This document shows, piece after piece, positions 8,941 through 18,900 of a DNA stretch of 64,000 nt. The position numbers and the translations under genes were made by a program. Numbering within the stretch: the first letter of the stretch is position 1; each line of letters starts with the position of its first letter. Source of the DNA: an uncultured Clostridia bacterium (lineage in GTDB: Bacteria > Bacillota > Clostridia > TANB77 > CAG-508); the NCBI GenBank assembly GCA_934178475.1, contig CAKPQH010000001.1, forward strand, positions 269,396 through 333,395, given 5' to 3'. The notes under the pieces were generated by a model. That model was not told the DNA's origin. It did no database searches and worked only from the letters and a program-made list of their open reading frames with translations.

Positions 8941-9854
8941 TCAATGTTTTCCATATCAGCATATTTTTTATGTTCAGAATGAGAAATTTCTTTTTCAGTT
9001 AGATTTTTTACATAAGAAGATTGTTCGGTTAAGGAAATATCAACTTTATTTTTTTTCTTGAAATCGGAAGGTGTAGTTTTAGAAAATGTTAAATTAGTAT
9101 TAGAATTTGATTTTTTACTATAGTCAATTTGTAAAGATCCATCTTGTGCGTAAGCTAAACTATATTTATTTAATATACCATGTTTTTTTCCAAAAACAAG
9201 AGGAAAAGAACTTTTTAAATTTTCATCATCCAAATCCATTTGTTTATCAGTAATATTAAATGTTAAATTATAAAAATCAGTTTTTTCATTCAAGTTTTTA
9301 AAATTTCCTAATGCTAATTTAGCAGCAATTAAATTAGAAGATTTTAAAAAAGTTTCGGAATAATTATTTATATAACCTAATGTTTGTAATTTTTTAAATG
9401 TTTTTTGAAGCAAACTATGAGTATCTGTTTCAAAAGTAATATCATCCGATTTTTTGTCAAAAGACTTAAATTTGGATATTCCAACAATAGCTTGTAATTG
9501 CATAAAGCCTATTTTTTCTAAATCATTTAATTTAATAAATTCTTTAACCATAGAAGGTCTAAAAAAATCTTGGTAAATTTTAAAATTATTATTATGTTTT
9601 TTTAGTACAAAATCTAAGTCTTTATAGCTAGTATATCTAGTGTTATTAAGTATTTTTTGCCCAGTATATAAAGAAAGTATTACAGCAGGAGGAAATAATA
9701 CAGGAGCAAATGCAACAGATGCAAAAAGAGCAGATAAAGAAGCTAAAGCAGCAGCTGATAATCCTGCAACTTTTAAACTTTTTAAACCAATATTTTTTAA
9801 AGTTTGTGGTAAGTTGGTTTTATATTTTACTGGTAAATTTGATTTATTATTCAT
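8931..9854 (-). CDS. Unrecognised 307-residue membrane-associated protein
   Basis: I do not recognise this gene. The product starts at ATG 9854 after AAGGAG. It has a basic N-terminus and one long Ala/Leu/Ser-rich hydrophobic hairpin (about 28-68) that could be one or two membrane helices. A soluble Lys/Asn/Ser-rich region of about 240 residues follows, with no Cys and no obvious catalytic motif. The C-terminal 70 residues are polar and probably disordered. It stands alone, convergent to the ABC-F gene and divergent from tex. Base use resembles its neighbours, so there is no sign of recent transfer. Confidence 0.7.
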   Translation of the reverse strand: MNNKSNLPVKYKTNLPQTLKNIGLKSLKVAGLSAAALASLSALFASVAFAPVLFPPAVILSLYTGQKILNNTRYTSYKDLDFVLKKHNNNFKIYQDFFRPSMVKEFIKLNDLEKIGFMQLQAIVGISKFKSFDKKSDDITFETDTHSLLQKTFKKLQTLGYINNYSETFLKSSNLIAAKLALGNFKNLNEKTDFYNLTFNITDKQMDLDDENLKSSFPLVFGKKHGILNKYSLAYAQDGSLQIDYSKKSNSNTNLTFSKTTPSDFKKKNKVDISLTEQSSYVKNLTEKEISHSEHKKYADMENIEQK

Positions 9855-9922
9855 GATAAAAACTCCTTATAAAAATTATATAAATAAATATTAAGTAAGT
9901 CAATTATATAAATACTTTTTTC

Positions 9923-9952
9923 TTGACATTGTTTATTTAAAAATGATAGAAT
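9923..9952 (+). promoter_or_regulatory. Sigma-A promoter of tex
   Basis: TTGACA (9923-9928), an 18-bp spacer and TAGAAT (9947-9952). The transcript would begin near 9959, downstream of an in-frame ATG at 9943, which rules that ATG out as the tex start. Confidence 0.75.
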
Positions 9953-10008
9953 TCGTATATGTCAAAATTCAAAAAGACATTAAAAATAAAGAAAAAGGAA
10001 GAGATGAA

Positions 10009-12174
10009 ATGGACAAAATAATAAACACAATAGCAAATGAATTAAGCATAAAATATAATCAAGTAGAAAATACTGTAAAACTTATAGATGAAGGGAACAC
10101 AATACCATTTATTGCACGTTACAGAAAGGAAGTAACAGGAGGTCTTTCAGATGAAATCTTAAGAAATTTAGGTGAAAGATTAAATTATTTAAGAAATTTA
10201 GAGACAAGAAAAGAAGAAGTTATAAAGTCAATTGATGAGCAAGGAAAACTTACGGATGAAATACTTCAAGCTATTGCAATAGCTAATACATTAGCAGATG
10301 TAGAAGATATATATAGACCATATAAGCAAAAAAAGAAAACAAGAGCAACAGTTGCTAAAGCAAAGGGATTAGAACCACTAGCAGAAATAATATATAAACA
10401 AGAAGAAAAAGAACCTATAGAAGAAATAGCAAAAAAATATATAAATATAAATACTGAGGAAGATGAGAAAAAACAAGTAAAAACAGTAGAAGAAGCAATA
10501 CAAGGTGCGTTAGATATTATTGCAGAAATAATTTCAGATAATGCAGAGTATAGAAAAAAGATAAAGAAAATTTGTTATAGAGAAGGTCTTATAGAAACAA
10601 AAGCATGTAAAGAAGAAGAATCAAATTATGAAATGTATTATGAGTATAAAGAAAATGTCGCAAGAATACCAAGTCATAGAATACTTGCTATAAATAGAGG
10701 AGAAAAAGAAGGATTTTTAAAAGTATCTATTGAAAAAAATGAAGAAAAAATTTTAAATATTATAGAGAAAGATGTTATAAAAGGCGAGACACAATTTAAA
10801 GATATGTTAATTGCTACAATAGAAGATTCTTTTAAGAGATTAATTGAGCCATCAATAGATAGGGAAATTCGTTCTGATTTAACGGAGAGAGCAGAAGATA
10901 AAGCAATAAAAGTATTTGGCAAAAATGCCAAACAATTACTTTTAGGAGCACCTATAAAAGGAAAAACAGTTATGGGATTTGATCCAGCTTATAGAACAGG
11001 TTGTAAAATTGCTGTAATAGACGAAACCGGCAAATTATTAGATTATACTACAGTATATCCAACAGCACCTCAAAATGATGTTGAAGGAGCCAAGAAAGAA
11101 CTTTTAAAGTTAATATCAAAAGATAAAATAGATATGATTGCAATTGGAAATGGAACAGCATCAAGAGAATCAGAAATGTTTGTTTCGGATTTAATTAAAG
11201 AAACGGACAGAGAAGTCGTATATGTTATAGTAAGTGAAGCAGGAGCATCTGTTTATTCAGCATCAAAACTTGCAACAGAAGAATATCCAGATATAAATGT
11301 TTCTATAAGAGGAGCAATTTCAATTGCAAGAAGACTTCAAGATCCATTAGCAGAACTTGTAAAAATAGATCCAAAAGCAATAGGAGTTGGACAATATCAA
11401 CATGATGTAAATCAAAAAAATTTAGCTGAAAGTCTAACCGGAGTTGTAGAAGATGCTGTTAATAAAGTTGGAGTAGATGTAAATACAGCAACACCATCAC
11501 TTCTTTCGTATGTATCAGGAATTAATTCTACAATTGCTAAAAATATAGTTAAATATAGAGATGAAAATGGAAAATTAAAAAACAGAAAAGAATTGCTTAA
11601 GGTTCCTAAACTTGGTAAGGTAGCATTTGAACAATGTTCAGGATTTTTAAGGATAACAGATGGGGATAATCCATTGGAAATAACAGCAGTGCATCCAGAA
11701 AGTTACGATGCTACAGAAAAATTATTAAAAGAAATAGGTTTTAATAAAAAGGATTTGAATAACAAGGAAAAAGTAAATGAGCTTAGAGAAAAACTTAAGT
11801 ATATAAATGTAGAAGAAACTTCAAAAGAATTGAACATTGGAGATATGACTTTAAAGGATATAATAGAAGAACTTTCAAAACCAGGAAGAGATCCAAGAGA
11901 AGATATGCCTAAACCAGTATTCCGTATGGATGTATTAAAATTCGAGGATCTAAAAGAAGGTATGATATTAAATGGAACAGTAAGAAATGTTATAGACTTC
12001 GGAGCTTTTGTCGATATAGGAGTTAAATATGATGGATTGGTACACATATCAGAAATGAGTGATAAATATATTAAAAATCCATCAGAAATAGTATCTGTAG
12101 GAGATGTTGTTAAAGTAAAAGTAATAAACGTAGATAGTAACAAACATAAAGTTGCTTTAAGTATGAAAATATAA
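10009..12174 (+). CDS. tex: Tex family S1-domain RNA-binding protein
   Basis: Tex is a conserved nucleic-acid-binding protein involved in transcription and stress processes. The 721-residue product has the family's N-terminal helical region with PFIARYRKE (about 36-44), a YqgF/RNase H-like domain starting at GFDPAYRTG (about 325), a helix-hairpin-helix region including SYVSGI (about 505), and a C-terminal S1 domain (VRNVIDFGAFVDIG, DGLVHIS). Length is typical. I moved the start to ATG 10009, which follows AAAGGAAGAG, because an upstream in-frame ATG (9943) lies before the predicted transcript start. Confidence 0.95.
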   Translation: MDKIINTIANELSIKYNQVENTVKLIDEGNTIPFIARYRKEVTGGLSDEILRNLGERLNYLRNLETRKEEVIKSIDEQGKLTDEILQAIAIANTLADVEDIYRPYKQKKKTRATVAKAKGLEPLAEIIYKQEEKEPIEEIAKKYININTEEDEKKQVKTVEEAIQGALDIIAEIISDNAEYRKKIKKICYREGLIETKACKEEESNYEMYYEYKENVARIPSHRILAINRGEKEGFLKVSIEKNEEKILNIIEKDVIKGETQFKDMLIATIEDSFKRLIEPSIDREIRSDLTERAEDKAIKVFGKNAKQLLLGAPIKGKTVMGFDPAYRTGCKIAVIDETGKLLDYTTVYPTAPQNDVEGAKKELLKLISKDKIDMIAIGNGTASRESEMFVSDLIKETDREVVYVIVSEAGASVYSASKLATEEYPDINVSIRGAISIARRLQDPLAELVKIDPKAIGVGQYQHDVNQKNLAESLTGVVEDAVNKVGVDVNTATPSLLSYVSGINSTIAKNIVKYRDENGKLKNRKELLKVPKLGKVAFEQCSGFLRITDGDNPLEITAVHPESYDATEKLLKEIGFNKKDLNNKEKVNELREKLKYINVEETSKELNIGDMTLKDIIEELSKPGRDPREDMPKPVFRMDVLKFEDLKEGMILNGTVRNVIDFGAFVDIGVKYDGLVHISEMSDKYIKNPSEIVSVGDVVKVKVINVDSNKHKVALSMKI

Positions 12175-12194
12175 AAATAAAAAAGCAATATTAC

Positions 12195-12223
12195 TTGTAA
12201 AAAAATAATAAATTATATATAAT
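12195..12223 (+). promoter_or_regulatory. Promoter of the DUF975 gene
   Basis: TTGTAA (12195-12200), a 17-bp spacer and TATAAT (12218-12223), about 30 bp before the start codon. Confidence 0.7.
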
Positions 12224-12254
12224 TAAAATATAAAAATTAAAAGGAGGAATAAAA

Positions 12255-12866
12255 ATGACAAGAGTCGAACTAAAAGAAAAAGCAAAAAGTCAAATCAAAG
12301 GAAACATATGGAAGCTATTTTTAGTATCAGTTATAGTTTTTGGAATAGCGTTTGTATGTAATTTAATACCATTTATTGGTAAAATTGCTGCATTTTGTTT
12401 AACAAGTGCATTAACAATTGGTGTAGTATCAATTTACTTGAAGATATCTCATGACGAGAGTTTTGAAGTAGGAGATGTTTTTGAAGGATGCCATATTATG
12501 GGAAAAGCAATTTGGCTGCAAATATTAACAGAAATATTTGTAATGTTATGGACTTTATTATTAATAGTTCCTGGTATAATCAAAGCATATTCATATTCTA
12601 TGGCAACATACATTTTAGCTGAAAATCCAAATATGTCTGCTAATGATGCAATAAAAGAAAGTATGAGAATAATGGATGGTCATAAAATGGACTTATTCAT
12701 CTTACAACTTTCATTTATCGGATGGGGAATATTAACAAGTTTAACATTTGGAATATTAGGAATTTATACAATTCCATATATAAGTGCAACAACAGCTAAT
12801 TTCTATAACTCAATAAAAGATGGTTCTACAAATTCAGAATCAGAAAAAGTTGAAGTTGTTGAATAA
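12255..12866 (+). CDS. DUF975 family integral membrane protein
   Basis: The 203-residue protein has four to five membrane helices. Its N-terminus RVELKEKAKSQIKGNIWKLF is the standard opening of DUF975 proteins. Later family features include LLLIVPGIIKAYSYSMA and a polar stretch with NDAIKESMRIMDGHK before the last helices. The function of the family is unknown. An AAGGAGG site precedes ATG 12255. It is monocistronic, with its own promoter and a hairpin terminator. Confidence 0.85.
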   Translation: MTRVELKEKAKSQIKGNIWKLFLVSVIVFGIAFVCNLIPFIGKIAAFCLTSALTIGVVSIYLKISHDESFEVGDVFEGCHIMGKAIWLQILTEIFVMLWTLLLIVPGIIKAYSYSMATYILAENPNMSANDAIKESMRIMDGHKMDLFILQLSFIGWGILTSLTFGILGIYTIPYISATTANFYNSIKDGSTNSESEKVEVVE

Positions 12867-12877
12867 AATATAATAAT

Positions 12878-12907
12878 AAAAAAGTGAGAATTAATTCTCA
12901 CTTTTTT
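12878..12907. terminator. Bidirectional terminator
   Basis: A 13-bp stem (12878-12890 with 12895-12907) closed by a TTAA loop, with A and T runs forming its base. It serves the convergent DUF975 and HD-GYP genes. Confidence 0.85.
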
Positions 12908-13994
12908 CAGGTATTTCTGGATTATATTTATTTCTTATTTCTTCAATACTATTGTAATCGTTGCGTAAAATATCTAAAAATGCATCTGCAATTTCAGGAT
13001 CAAATTGAGTACCCTTATTTTTTTCTATTTCACTTATAACTACATCTAAAGGAAGTGAATTTCTATACACTCTTCTTGATGTCATTGCATCAAAGCAATC
13101 TGCAATAGCAGTTATTCTGGCAAGATAAGGAATTTCTTCTCCTTTTAACCTACTTGGATAACCCATGCCATCATATCTTTCATGGTGATATTTAACAATA
13201 GGTAATATATCTTGGAAAATGGTTGCAGTTGATAATATATGAGCTCCAATTGTAGGGTGATTTTTAATTTCAGAATATTCTTCATCTGTAAGTTTGCCAT
13301 TTTTTTGCAATACACTATCAGGTACTCCAATTTTTCCAACATCATGGAAGAGACCACCTATTCTTAGACGTTTAATATCCTCCTCAGATAAACCTAATTT
13401 TTTTCCAATTAAAACAGAGTATTCTGACACTCTATCAGAATGACCTCTTGTATAAGTATCCCTTGCTTCAACTGTATATCTAACAGTTTGAATACTTTCC
13501 ATATAAGCTTGCTCAAGTTTATTATATGTATCAGCAAGTTGTTCATTAATTTTCTTTATTTCTCTCATTTGAGAAACAGATTTAATACCAGACTCAATTA
13601 ATAAAAGTAATTGATCAAATTTATCGCTCTTTTCACAATAACCTTGAATATCTAATCTTCTAATTGTTTCAAGTGGTGGGGCTAAATCTTTGTGACCAGT
13701 AAGTAATAAAATATATAATTCTTTATTAAACTTACGGATTTCTTCAACTACTTGGTCTCCATGAAGTGGAGTCATAATAAAGTCTAATAATAATATATCA
13801 AAATGTTCATTTTTTATTTTTTCAATTGCTTCTAAAGGGTCAGTAACTCCTGTAAATGAATATCCAGACCTCTTTAAAAATATAGATAAGGAATCAACTA
13901 TTCCTATTTCATCATCAACAGCAAGTATTTTATATGATGAATTAGGGTTTTCTTCTGTAGTATTTTCTTGTTTTATAATATTACCAATACGCAT
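12891..13994 (-). CDS. Response regulator with HD-GYP domain, probable cyclic-di-GMP phosphodiesterase
   Basis: The 367-residue protein joins a receiver domain (about 21-140) to an HD-GYP domain (about 165-345). In the receiver the acidic pair is D27/D28 and the phosphoacceptor is D71 in LLLDFIM, with T98 in LLLTGHKD and a conserved-Lys position in YCEKSDK. The HD-GYP part shows GLFHDVGKIG (about 211-220) and HHERYDGMGYP (about 273-283), the metal-binding and GYP signatures. HD-GYP enzymes hydrolyse cyclic-di-GMP. It lies next to a histidine kinase, its likely partner, but has its own promoter. AGGAGG lies 9 nt before the ATG. Confidence 0.9.
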   Translation of the reverse strand: MRIGNIIKQENTTEENPNSSYKILAVDDEIGIVDSLSIFLKRSGYSFTGVTDPLEAIEKIKNEHFDILLLDFIMTPLHGDQVVEEIRKFNKELYILLLTGHKDLAPPLETIRRLDIQGYCEKSDKFDQLLLLIESGIKSVSQMREIKKINEQLADTYNKLEQAYMESIQTVRYTVEARDTYTRGHSDRVSEYSVLIGKKLGLSEEDIKRLRIGGLFHDVGKIGVPDSVLQKNGKLTDEEYSEIKNHPTIGAHILSTATIFQDILPIVKYHHERYDGMGYPSRLKGEEIPYLARITAIADCFDAMTSRRVYRNSLPLDVVISEIEKNKGTQFDPEIADAFLDILRNDYNSIEEIRNKYNPEIPEKSEN

Positions 13995-14020
13995 ACATAA
14001 AACCTCCTTATTATATCCAC

Positions 14021-14049
14021 ATTATAATAATAAAATTTACAAAAATCAA
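14021..14049 (-). promoter_or_regulatory. Promoter of the HD-GYP response regulator
   Basis: Minus-strand TTGATT (14049-14044), a 17-bp spacer and TATAAT (14026-14021). Confidence 0.7.
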
Positions 14050-14061
14050 CATTTTTTTCCA

Positions 14062-14099
14062 AAAAATAAAAGATATAGAAAAATACTACATCTTTTATT
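14062..14099 (-). terminator. Terminator after the histidine kinase
   Basis: On the minus strand, the stem 14096-14090 with 14074-14068, extended by a TAG/CTA pair, is followed by ATTTTTT. It separates the kinase transcript from the HD-GYP gene. Confidence 0.65.
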
Positions 14100-14111
14100 T
14101 GATATTTAAAA

Positions 14112-15932
14112 TTATAAAGGTAAAATGATATTAAAAGTTGTACCTTTTCCTTTTTCAGAATCTACGGTTATATTTCCGTTGAAATGAGCTTTAATATTTG
14201 AATATGACATATATAATCCAAGACCTGTACCATTTTTCCCTTTTGTTGTAACCATTTCCTTAAATAATTTTTCTTTGACAACATCAGGAAGACCTGGACC
14301 ATAGTCTTTTATTGAAATTACAATATGGTTATCATCATATTTATCAACTAATAAATCTATATTTTTTTCTTGTTCTCCATTATAAGCTTGTATAGCATTA
14401 GATATCATATTATTAATAACTTGTACTAAACTGTTAACATCTCCTCTTATAGTAATATTATCATCAGTTTTAACAGAAATATTTAAATAAACAACAGCAT
14501 TTTTAAGTTCATGTTTCATTAAAATATTTACTCTTTTTAATAATTCATTTATTGTAAAGTTAATTTCTGAGTCATTACCAAGGACAACAGCTTGACCTTT
14601 AACAGCTGTTATAACATCAGACATATATTCGGTATAAGATTTTATTTTATCTACCCATACTTGCATATCTTTAGCAATTGCATGGAAATCATCATCATTT
14701 ACAACAGGATTTCCAATAGAAGCATCGAACTCATTAACTAAATCAGTGATTCCTTCTGCAGCGCCAGATATTGACATTATAGGAGTTTTCAAGTTGTGAG
14801 CAATTCCTCCTATCATTTGACCAAGTGAAGCTAAACGTTCTTGTTCTACTAATTGGTCTTGTTTGTTTTGAATTGTATTCATATCTTGTATGTGTTGAGT
14901 TATATCTTTAAATAATATTAATGTACCTAGAAAAGTATTTTTATTTGTAATACTACTAATTTCGATATTAAAGTATTTATCAAGTGAAGTTATATTTTTT
15001 TCAAAAGAAATCGTTTTTGATGTTAATTGTGCTTTAGATATAGCATTTTTTAATTCGCTTTCATTCAAAGACAAATTTTTTGAAGAATTTATTAATTCAA
15101 AAAAATCTTTATTTCTGATGTCAGCACCCTTTAAATGTACTTTTTTCAAAAATGTTTCATTAAAGTCAATAATGCGGTTATCCTCATTAATTACTATATA
15201 AGCATCAGACATTCTATCAACAATTCTTTGCAATGCTATAGGAGTTACCGTTAAAAAATCGAATTTAAATATAGCAATAGCATAAAATAAAATTGTTATA
15301 GAAAAAGAAATAGGAGTCATATATACTGTTGTATGAATTATATTAAATGTTCCAAGAATATTCGCAACGATAGGAACCAAAGAACCTAATATAATTAAAA
15401 TAGATTGTTTTGAGAAGAACCCAGAATTTTTAATAGAGTACCTTAAGAAACTTACTAATGAAAACAACAATAATGTATATGTATATAAGGTATGGACATA
15501 AAAATATGGGCCAAATATAACTTCAGATGTATTGGTTGAATATTTTTTATAAAACAAATGATGTAAATCATTTGTAAGTAATACTATTAAAGAAATAACA
15601 GGTATTACAAATAATAATAAATATTTTTTATTAAAATTTATCTTAGTATTAGAAAAAGCAATACTAGTTAAATACAAAAATACAGGTAAAAAACAAGTAC
15701 CGATGTAAATAAATTTTTCAAAATGAATAGGATCTATATGAAATATAGTACTAAATATAGATTGTAAGATTACACCTATAGATATAATAAGTATACATAT
15801 CATAGTATAAGAGAACAGTTTGTTTACTTGTGAATTATTTTTTTTGTTATATAGTATATACATTAATATTGCGAATACTAGTAAAGTTGAAATAACAAGA
15901 GCTATAAAAGATATGTTTAAAAATTGCAACAT
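14112..15932 (-). CDS. Sensor histidine kinase with 7TM, PAS and HATPase domains
   Basis: The 606-residue protein has about seven N-terminal membrane helices (about 1-220, the 7TM histidine-kinase sensor layout) and a PAS domain (about 235-345). The dimerisation/phosphoacceptor region reads IAHNLKTP, with the His near residue 379, and the C-terminal HATPase domain has DYGPGLPD and GTGLGLYMS. The ATG at 15932 has GGAGG 5 nt upstream; an earlier in-frame ATG (15944) overlaps the NRPS stop as TAATG. It therefore lies immediately after the NRPS gene in one transcript. The neighbouring REC-HD-GYP protein is the obvious phosphorylation target. The ligand is unknown. Confidence 0.9.
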   Translation of the reverse strand: MLQFLNISFIALVISTLLVFAILMYILYNKKNNSQVNKLFSYTMICILIISIGVILQSIFSTIFHIDPIHFEKFIYIGTCFLPVFLYLTSIAFSNTKINFNKKYLLLFVIPVISLIVLLTNDLHHLFYKKYSTNTSEVIFGPYFYVHTLYTYTLLLFSLVSFLRYSIKNSGFFSKQSILIILGSLVPIVANILGTFNIIHTTVYMTPISFSITILFYAIAIFKFDFLTVTPIALQRIVDRMSDAYIVINEDNRIIDFNETFLKKVHLKGADIRNKDFFELINSSKNLSLNESELKNAISKAQLTSKTISFEKNITSLDKYFNIEISSITNKNTFLGTLILFKDITQHIQDMNTIQNKQDQLVEQERLASLGQMIGGIAHNLKTPIMSISGAAEGITDLVNEFDASIGNPVVNDDDFHAIAKDMQVWVDKIKSYTEYMSDVITAVKGQAVVLGNDSEINFTINELLKRVNILMKHELKNAVVYLNISVKTDDNITIRGDVNSLVQVINNMISNAIQAYNGEQEKNIDLLVDKYDDNHIVISIKDYGPGLPDVVKEKLFKEMVTTKGKNGTGLGLYMSYSNIKAHFNGNITVDSEKGKGTTFNIILPL

Positions 15933-15943
15933 AATAACCTCCA

Positions 15944-18900
15944 TTAAAAATTAATAAAACCAGTTTGTTTTAAGTAGTTCATATATTTTATTATATAATT
16001 TTTATTTATTTTTTTCCACTTAAATCCGATTTTTTCTAAATATTGTTTTGTAAAATCAGCATTTAATAATATATCAGAAGTATATATTAGATTCTTATTT
16101 TCATCTAAATCATATATTATACCAGATAAAATTTCTTTTCTAGAGTCATCTTCCAGAATACCAGTTATAACATCAGACATAAGTCTATTAGATATAGGAG
16201 TAATTTCAATGCCAATACTTGATAAAATATGTAATAATTCTTTTATTGGTAGTAAATTAGTATTATATATGTGGAATACATTACAAATGCTATTATAACC
16301 CAAAATAGATGTTACAGCATCTGCACATAAATCAACGGGAGTAAATTCTAATTCATGTTGTAAAGAATAATTAGGAATTGCACCTATCTCAATAAAGGAT
16401 TTAAATCTTTTAACAAAAGCATTATCTTCTACATTTTTCTGGAACATACCATCTGAATATCTACTAGCAATATTACCGATTCTTAAAATAGATGCATCTA
16501 AGCCGTTTAATATTGCATTTAAAACTAAAATTTCAGCTTTAAATTTAGTATAAGCATAAACACTATCTAGATTTTGTCCAATATATAAATTTGATTCTTT
16601 ATATATTTTTTGATTTGATAATGAAATATCTTTAGATTTCATACCATTTCCAGATACACTTACAGTTGAAATATGAATAAGTCTTTTGTTTTCTTTAACA
16701 CAAAAATCGATAATATTTTGAGTACCATTAACATTTATCTTTTCAAAAATATCTATGTTTCCAAAATGTTTTACAAGTGCACCAGAATTTATTACAGCAT
16801 CAACATTTTTTGCTACTCTTTCATAATTTTCTTTTGAAAGCGCTAGATTTTTTTCGGTTAAATTTCCTTCAATTATATGTATACGATTTATATATTTATT
16901 TATAAATTTTGAGCCAAAGTAAAATTCAAGTAACCCTTTAAGCCTTTGGTTGGGTGAAATATTGTTTTTAGATCTAACTAAACAATAAATATCACCAGAA
17001 TATTTTTCAAGAAAAGATTTTATTACGTGAATTCCGAGGTATCCAGTAGCTCCAATAAGTAGAATATTTTTAAAGTTATATTCTTTTATATTAGATAAAT
17101 TATCGATACAATTATTTGCAAGTAAAGTATTTATTTTAGTATAATTATATTTTTTAACATAATCTAAATCTAATTTAGAAGATTTTAAGTTAGATTTATT
17201 TGCTAATTGTTTTATGGTTGGAGTCTGAAATATATCTGAATATTCGAAATTAATACCATATTTCAGAGCTTCAATCTGCATATTTATTGCAGATATAGAA
17301 TCTCCACCAATATCGAAAAAGTTATCATTAACATTAATAGAATCTATTTTTAATATTTGTTTCCAAATATGAAGCAATTTCTCTTCATTAGAAGAAAGAG
17401 ATTTTATATCAACAGATACTTGAGCACTAGAAGAACTTGTAGGTATCGGCAAAGCTTTTCTATCTATTTTCCTATTTATTGTATATGGCATTTCTGCTAA
17501 TTGCATTACATATAATGGTACCATATATGCAGGTAAATTATTTCTAAGATGTTCTTTTATTTTTTTATTAGAAATAGGTTTATCTGCAACGAAATAAGCA
17601 CATAATGCTTCTTTGTTGTCTACTTCAACTTTATTTACAACAGAACAAGAAACATGTTTTAGACTCTCAATCTGTTTTTCAATTTCACCTAATTCAATAC
17701 GTAAACCTCTTAATTTTACTTGATGATCAACTCTACCTAAACACTGTATTTTTCCATCAAATGTCCATCTGCCTATATCACCAGATTTATATATTTTTCC
17801 AGGACCAAAAGGGTTATCAAGAAAACGTTCTTTCGTTAGTTCTGGTTTTCCAATATATCCTAAACCAACTTGAATTCCAGCAATATATATTTCGCCTTTG
17901 ACCCCTATTGGAACTTGTTTCATGTTATTATCTAATATATACATTTGAGTATTCATAATAGGAGGACCGACAGTGAGTTCTTTTTCACCATTTAAATTTT
18001 GAACATTTGATAATACAGTTATTTCACTTGGACCATATATATTATATACAGTTATATCATCTGCTAAATTTTTTAAGTCCTTTACAAATTTTTCTGATAA
18101 AGGTTCTCCACCAAAAACCATATTTTTAACCTTAGAAAGAGCTAAATCAGAACTTCTATTATCATATATTATTTTCATAAGACTAGGAGTAACTGTCATT
18201 ACAGATACAGAATGTTTTAGTATTAAATTTTCTAATAATAAAGGATTTCTATGTTCAGCATTATTAGCCATTACAACTTTTAGACCATGTGTTAACGAAA
18301 CAAAAATTTCATAAACAAAAATATCAAAAGGAGTAGATGTAACAGAAAGCAAAGTTTGTTTATTTCCATCTTTCAAATAGTCTAAGACTAAAGTCATAGC
18401 TTTTACCATATTAGCAAAACCAATCTGGTTTAACATTACACCTTTAGGGACTCCAGTAGAGCCAGAAGTATATATTATATATGATAAATCATTAGCATTA
18501 TGAAGAATATTAGGATTATCATAATGTTTAGAATATATTTTATCATTATCTAAATCTATTTCAATACAATTTTTTATATTAGAAACTAAATCTTTTAAAG
18601 ATTTTTGGGTTAAAACAAATTGTACATTACTATCTTCAATGTAATAATTAGTCCTATCAATAGGATATGTTGGATCAACATTAAAGAAAGCAGCGCCAGC
18701 TTTTAGTATTGCAAGCATTGAAATAATAGTTTCAAAAGAACGATTAGTCATTATACAAACAATATCATTATTTTTAATACCTTTGTTAATTAAATAATGA
18801 GCTAAGCTATTTACTTTTTCATTTAATTCAAAATATGTCATATATTCATCATTACAGATCAAAGCTATTTTGTCTTTATTCTTCTTTACTTGATTTTCAA

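Noticed and set aside
9943..10008. Upstream in-frame ATG for tex
   Set aside because: It lies within the promoter (-10 at 9947-9952), before the likely transcript start; ATG 10009 has the ribosome-binding site.
17605..17901. Plus-strand frames inside the NRPS (also 19254-19481, 20250-20609, 21000-21485)
   Set aside because: They are shadows of the minus-strand NRPS coding sequence without ribosome-binding sites or recognisable products.
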